Both the position numbers and the translations under genes were made by a program. From Nymphaea colorata (Eukaryota; Streptophyta; Magnoliopsida; Nymphaeales; Nymphaeaceae), in contig NC_045143.1 of the NCBI RefSeq assembly GCF_008831285.2, forward strand, positions 25,877,662 to 25,941,661: a stretch of 64,000 nucleotides of DNA, written 5' to 3'. Shown in pieces: positions 59,111 to 64,000 of this stretch (within the stretch, counting starts at the first letter, position 1; each line of letters begins with the position of its first letter). The notes beneath the pieces were generated by a model, which made no database searches, was not told where the DNA came from, and was given only the letters and a program-made list of their open reading frames with translations.

Positions 59111-60689
59111 ATACCAATTATCCTAGTTTATAGCCTTTCTATAGCATGATCGAAACTGTGCTAAGAGTTGGTTAAAAATGACTATGTTACCATTCTTAAA
59201 TGGGATATTTAACTGATTCTTCCAAAAGAATTTCAAATATAAGGGCCATGAACTACACCAAAGCAAATCATACATCATAGATATCTAACTTCAGTATCCA
59301 TATCTCTCAAGTCATCATCACATAGAAAATGAACATTTTGCTCCCGATCAACTCATTTTATCCTTTTTCTCTGGCTTTGCAAATAACTATGGAAGTCCTG
59401 AGATTGTATTACTGAGCAATTGGGGTTATTTCCATTTGTATAAGTCAATGGAAACACCCAAACAAGTTTATTAGCTTACATGTGGTCAGAAATGAACTAG
59501 AAATAGCTAATTTCCCTCATTTTTCAATCATTTGTTGTCATGAAAACACATGCAGACTTGACTAGACCCACGATAAGATCTCCTCAGCATAAGCATATTA
59601 TCTCCACCTCCATTTCCATTTTTGAAGTCTCAATTCTAGTGTTAGGACAATCATTTTAAGAAATGACACATTGTTTTTCCCATTTCCTCATGTATGATCA
59701 TCATTTTCCACTGATTCGAGTGACTTAGACCAAATTCAGTTACGATCAGATTCTTAAGTGCATGAACTGACTATTCTTGCTTTCAATTCTCTAATTCTGT
59801 TTTAGATTGAGCACGCATTGTTGACTTTCAGTCGCTCATGGAGTGTTCATATCTAGACATTGTCATAGTAACTTTTGAACTGATTTTTGAGAGATATGGA
59901 ATACCAATTTTCAATTTGAGCGCACAGATTGATTAAAATGTCACTTAATGAGAGTACCAGTGTGCTTAGTGCTCCTACACAAGCTCAAAATCTCTGTTTC
60001 CCACTATACCCGTACCATTTCTATTTACATGTTCAAATACAATTTAGTCAATTTTAGAAAATGTGATTTTCCAAAGGCAAATTGAGTAACCTTTTAGTGA
60101 AATTTGGCACACCCACAAATTGAACCTCAAAAGCACCTCAGGAAGTATTTTTAACTCTCCAAATTTTCACGATGACCAAATGACCATTTTACCTCATACA
60201 TGGAGGTTTTGAACTGAGCTTTTAAAAAATGATTTCAAATGTAGGAGCCAACCATAGAAAACCAGGGTCAAACTACCCTATTTAGACATCTAATACCTAG
60301 ACTAGGATCACCTAAGTTGTCGCAACCATGTCAAATGACCATTTTATCCCTAATGTAAGAAAATCTTAGAAATCTTAGTAATGATTTAAAACAAACATAA
60401 ATCGGGTAATTCTTAGCTCTACAAGTCTCTAAGAGTAGTTAAAGTCATCTCACCGACAATTTTTACCAGTTTAAGTCAGCTTTCCCTATAAGTCAGCTCA
60501 CCAGAACCGAGAACTACAATTTTTAGCTCGACAATATATCATTAAGTCTAACTAAATTCAGGATAGGTTTACTTTAGTGGAAAAAATTATTTTTTTTACT
60601 TACTTTGAGTTACCAAGCTCACATTTTAGTTTTAAAGTTATTTGCAGATTTCCACTAGGCCACTCTCTCCCCTATTTAGCATTGTTCGA
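59111..60689. other. Unclassified, no gene seen
   Basis: AT-rich sequence without recognised domains. The upstream part of the LINE may have lain here, but no RT motif is readable. Confidence 0.4.
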
Positions 60690-61190
60690 ATTAAGTTATA
60701 GTGCAACCGAGTTGAGTTAGGTCAAACCAAACTAGAATCATATTTGTCATTTATAAATCTATCCTCCCCTAGTTTGGTTTGAGTTTATTCATCTTGGTTT
60801 GAGTTCAATTTTGTTCCAAAGGTCCAAACTTCACTCTCTTCTTTGTTTTTAAGGCGTTTCAGCTCAACCTAGTAGAGTGAGCTGAAACCGAGCTAGGATC
60901 ATGTTTATCATGTATACATCTATCGTCTTGTAGTTTGGTTTGAGTTCATTTATGAAGCCATCTGAGTTCATTTTAGTTTGGAAGGTCCTAAAGCTCATTT
61001 TCTTTCTCTCTCTCTCTCTCTTTTTTTTTTTTTGGATTTAAGCTGAATTTGACCTCAACCTAATAGAGCCAAAATCGTATTTATCATGTATGAATCTATC
61101 TTCTCTTAGTTTTAGGGTTTGACTTTATTCATACCCAATTTGAGTTCAATTCAGTATTGAAGGTCCTGGAACTCATTCATAATACTTGCT
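60690..61190. repeat. Diverged three-unit tandem repeat, about 160-180 bases
   Basis: Units start near GAATCATATTTGTCATTTAT (60734), GGATCATGTTTATCATGTAT (60895) and AATCGTATTTATCATGTATG (61073). Each continues with CTAGTTTGGTTTGAGTT-like and AAGGTCC...ACTC words. A (CT)n/(T)n run lies between units 2 and 3 (about 61004-61034). Confidence 0.75.
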
Positions 61191-62520
61191 ACACTCTGTA
61201 AACATCTATCGAGCTTAATTCAGTTAACTCAGAGCAAAACTTTCTGATTTTTCAACATATCCTTACCAGTAAATGGCTGATCTAAGGCCCGCAACTCAAC
61301 TAGTGAAGATGACGATCATAACCTAATTTTTGAAAACCTTCTACATTTCTCTTTATATATATGACATTCACAGCTTGTAAATTTTAGAAAATTTGATTTT
61401 TAGAACAATGTTGGAGGGTTTTTTAGTAATATTTTAACTAAAACCAATCTAGAAATAGGCATATAGGCTGGTCTAATCAGATTTGCCAAACTCACCTGGA
61501 GCTTCAGAATTACGAATAGGGACACAACAGTCATTTTCTTTTAAGCCATATCCTTCAACACAAACATAGGACATATGTCTCATATACATTAGTTTATGGC
61601 TTTCCTTGATTCCTAGAGCTTTAAGCAAAGTCAAATCCATGATTTATGCTTATTTGAGTTCAAAATCTACACAAGAAGTAAACCAATCAATTTTTTTCTA
61701 ATCCATATTTTCCACATAAACCTAGGATTATATGTCATATATACTTAACGTCATCAAGTTTGTCATTATTAAATCATCAAAGCTCCAACTTGAAATCATT
61801 TCAAACACATAATAGATGGCCCAAATCTTCACCCAAGGGTAAAAGTTCATTTCATTTTAAATCTCTTACCCATGACCAAGGGTAAAACAACAATTTCATC
61901 TGCAATAATGTCATTTTGCACTTAGTCTATATGCTAGATATACTTGACGTTATGGTATTTGAAGCATCAATTACAATGTTTGCATCAACATTTTTAGATC
62001 TACGAACTATTGTCAAGCAGATCTCTTATCTAGAATTCTAATCCAAATCTCTTAAGATCCATTTCGTAGAAACTTTATATGGATTTAGATCTTGATCTGA
62101 ATCTTAGATCCATGCCCATACCTATCATCTAGAATCTTCTATGGATATCATGATCTGAATCTCAGAACCACATCCCAACCCAAGATCCAAATGCATAAAT
62201 GTACATATATGCAAAATTTGATTTTGAACACTATGCGAGATGTCAATCCAAATAGTTTCTATAGATTCATGCAAACCTGTAAGTAGAGTACTTTGGTTCA
62301 GAACCATTTAATAGTGTTGTGTGCATTAGGACTTAGAATTGAGAGTGATTTATTCATGTTCACTTACATTTAGAATCCCATACAACCCCTTTCAAATTAA
62401 GCATTGATCGAAAGCAAATGTTTGTTTCTCCCATGGTTTTAACTCTCCATCTTTGGCAACATCATATTAGAGTTCACTGATTGTGCATGTACGTGCTCAT
62501 GAATTTCAGAATTTACCTTC
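61191..62520. other. Unclassified, no gene seen
   Basis: AT-rich. A patch at 62030-62180 is dense in AGATC/GATCT words. No supported coding, RNA or mobile feature. Confidence 0.45.
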
Positions 62521-63746
62521 ACCTATATAGCCGCTTGGCCTAGATGGGGCCACTCAAGAGGTTGACCTCCTGGGTCCTCCATAGTGGACTTGACATCACC
62601 CCCAAATTCTGCGTGGAACTATTAATGCCCTCCACCTTGGCACCCTTTGCCAACTAGGGAGGGAAGTTGGGGTGCATAAGGGCAACCTGGCCAGTAAATA
62701 GCTAGAGGCCGACCTGCCCAATGCCATGTAGGACCAACCAGTGCCCAAGGATGCCACTAGCAGACCCCAGAGATTGCCACATGGCATGGGTATGCCAGCT
62801 GATCCAAATTCAACCTTTTTTTTTTACCACATTTGATCACGTAGAGGGCTGATTTGCTGCCCTAGGCAATCAGCCCAGCTTCTAGGATGACTCAGACTGA
62901 GCTGGCCATCGTGGACCAGCCACTATAGCAACATGCCACCAGAGATTTGGGTTGTGCAGGCTCTAGCCTAGCGCCCAGTTAGCCCCCACACCTTCCACCT
63001 TGGCACCATATCAGCATCACGTCATCCCATGTCAACATGGCACCCTCTACTTTCTCTCTCTTATTTAATAAGTTCATTTATTCCTGCATTAATGTTGTCT
63101 CGTTTCTTGTTCTGAACTATTTGTGTGGGGGCAGTGCCCCACTTGAAACCGGTGACCATTGCCTGAATTCCACTGCCATAGCTATCAGTCCACGGTAACA
63201 TCCCTACCACCCACAGGTGGAGCTCTCCCAGTGAGAGGAGCCACTCTTCCAGCAACCCACACATCACTCCAACGAGCTTTCTGGTGAATCGTGGGATGCT
63301 AGCTACACCATCACCTCCCACAAAAACCTCACCACTGGCAAGCTCTTCCTGAGCAGGCTCCACCTCTGCCGCAGCTCCGAGAAGGCCACTGCCACTGCTC
63401 TTTTTCTGGTTGGTTGAGTTAGTCTCCAAATGAGAGAGAATTTTTATTTAAATGTTTCAATCCATGCATTTTCCCTTCTCAAAAGCTTATTAGGGAAAGA
63501 TTCATTATTATAGATGAGATCCACCCTTACATATTGAATAATTGGTTGAGATGATCCACTGATCTTCTTCCATTTCAATCTATATTTCTCATAATTTTCT
63601 GTAGTTTCTTTTGAGAGAGGTGGTCAAGGAGGTTAGAAGCCATGCCTTCAACCCCTTTGATGTAAAAATCCCAGCTATAAACTATCACTGTTCATGTGTT
63701 ATGTGGCCCTTTACTCAATCTTTTTAATTCAAAAAGCAACATTTAC

Positions 63747-63747
<1 letters not shown>
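62521..63747. other. GC-richer block, possibly an old retrotransposon fragment
   Basis: Between 62520 and 63420 the composition is clearly GC-richer than its surroundings, with repeated CCACCTTGGCACC phrases (62630, 62994). A minus-strand frame at 63429-63061 (122 codons, Gly/Glu-rich) has no recognisable domain. The border near 63118 (GTGTGGGGGCAGTGCCCC) is a short palindrome and might be an LTR end, but no partner copy was found. Confidence 0.3.

Positions 63748-63794
<47 letters not shown>
63748..63794. repeat. (AT)n microsatellite
   Basis: A pure AT dinucleotide run of about 47 bases, self-complementary. Confidence 0.97.
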
Positions 63795-63796
<2 letters not shown>

Positions 63797-64000
63797 TCTC
63801 ATATGAAAATGGCTATTATTCTTTCAAGATTAGGTTAAGGGTCACATCCTTAAGCTAATCTAAAGGAGATTGCTTCCAACATTGAATCTTTATGGCTCAA
63901 AACTACAAGATTTAGCCAATTAAAAATTTGAAATCAGGCTGATTGAGTGGTATATATATGTATTTTTAAAACCTAGAATTTGATTTATCAAAGAATCTTG

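Noticed and set aside
63061-63429. Minus-strand 122-codon ORF as a gene
   Set aside because: Low-complexity Gly/Glu composition, no domain, no exon partners. Kept only as unclassified sequence.

Overview
The window looks like nuclear DNA of a flowering plant. It is AT-rich, with long non-coding stretches, intron-like exon remnants bounded by AG and GT, plant Ty1/copia, Ty3/gypsy, TRIM, LINE and MITE remnants, and decayed pieces of plant gene families (VAL-type B3 repressor, FYRN/FYRC JmjC demethylase, GH2 beta-galactosidase). I cannot name the species, and I see no complete intact host gene. Nothing suggests bacterial, organellar or rRNA sequence, or a CRISPR array.

Layout. Bases 1-5562 are copy 1 of a segmental duplication whose copy 2 lies at 42748-48438 in the same orientation. 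Each copy holds an AT microsatellite, several exon-like segments of an unidentified gene, a decayed gypsy gag-protease relic and a decayed copia RT-RNase H relic. Copy 1 alone carries a TRIM (3203-3660); copy 2 keeps the matching empty site near 46516. Copy 2 alone carries an insertion of about 0.8 kb (43920-44740). Copy 1 continues into the copia 3' LTR (5841 to about 6332); copy 2 breaks off inside RNase H. Two diverged copies of another exon-like unit follow (6375-7800 and 8828-9540). A second copia relic (gag, protease, integrase) occupies 12745-14680, with a possible LTR end and primer-binding site near 11943. The stretch 14.7-28.6 kb is mostly unclassified, with an AT-rich tandem duplication (20.1-21.0 kb), a MITE (21005-21376) and a third copy of one 63-base exon-like segment (22095-22157).

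Between 28.6 and 37.8 kb are remnants of a VAL/HSI2-like B3 gene, apparently split by a gypsy derivative on the minus strand. That derivative has two direct repeats of about 2.7 kb (30093-32864 and 33727-36447) around a gag zinc-knuckle and protease remnant. The repeats contain an unrecognised ORF relic and a tRNA-like promoter pattern. An orphan GH2 beta-galactosidase exon lies at 40900-41136, with a TIR element just inside the following intron.

After duplication copy 2 come a third copia RT scrap (about 50.2-50.6 kb) and a JmjC/FYRN/FYRC histone demethylase pseudogene (50943-53951). Next are a possible hAT-like non-autonomous element (about 55.4-57.4 kb), a LINE 3' relic on the minus strand (57480-59110) and a diverged three-unit repeat (60.7-61.2 kb). 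The rest is unclassified DNA ending in an (AT)n tract.

No genes here work together as a pathway. The region reads as a graveyard of gene fragments and nested transposons whose relative ages can partly be ordered from the duplication. All domain calls come from reading the sequence; no database search was run.
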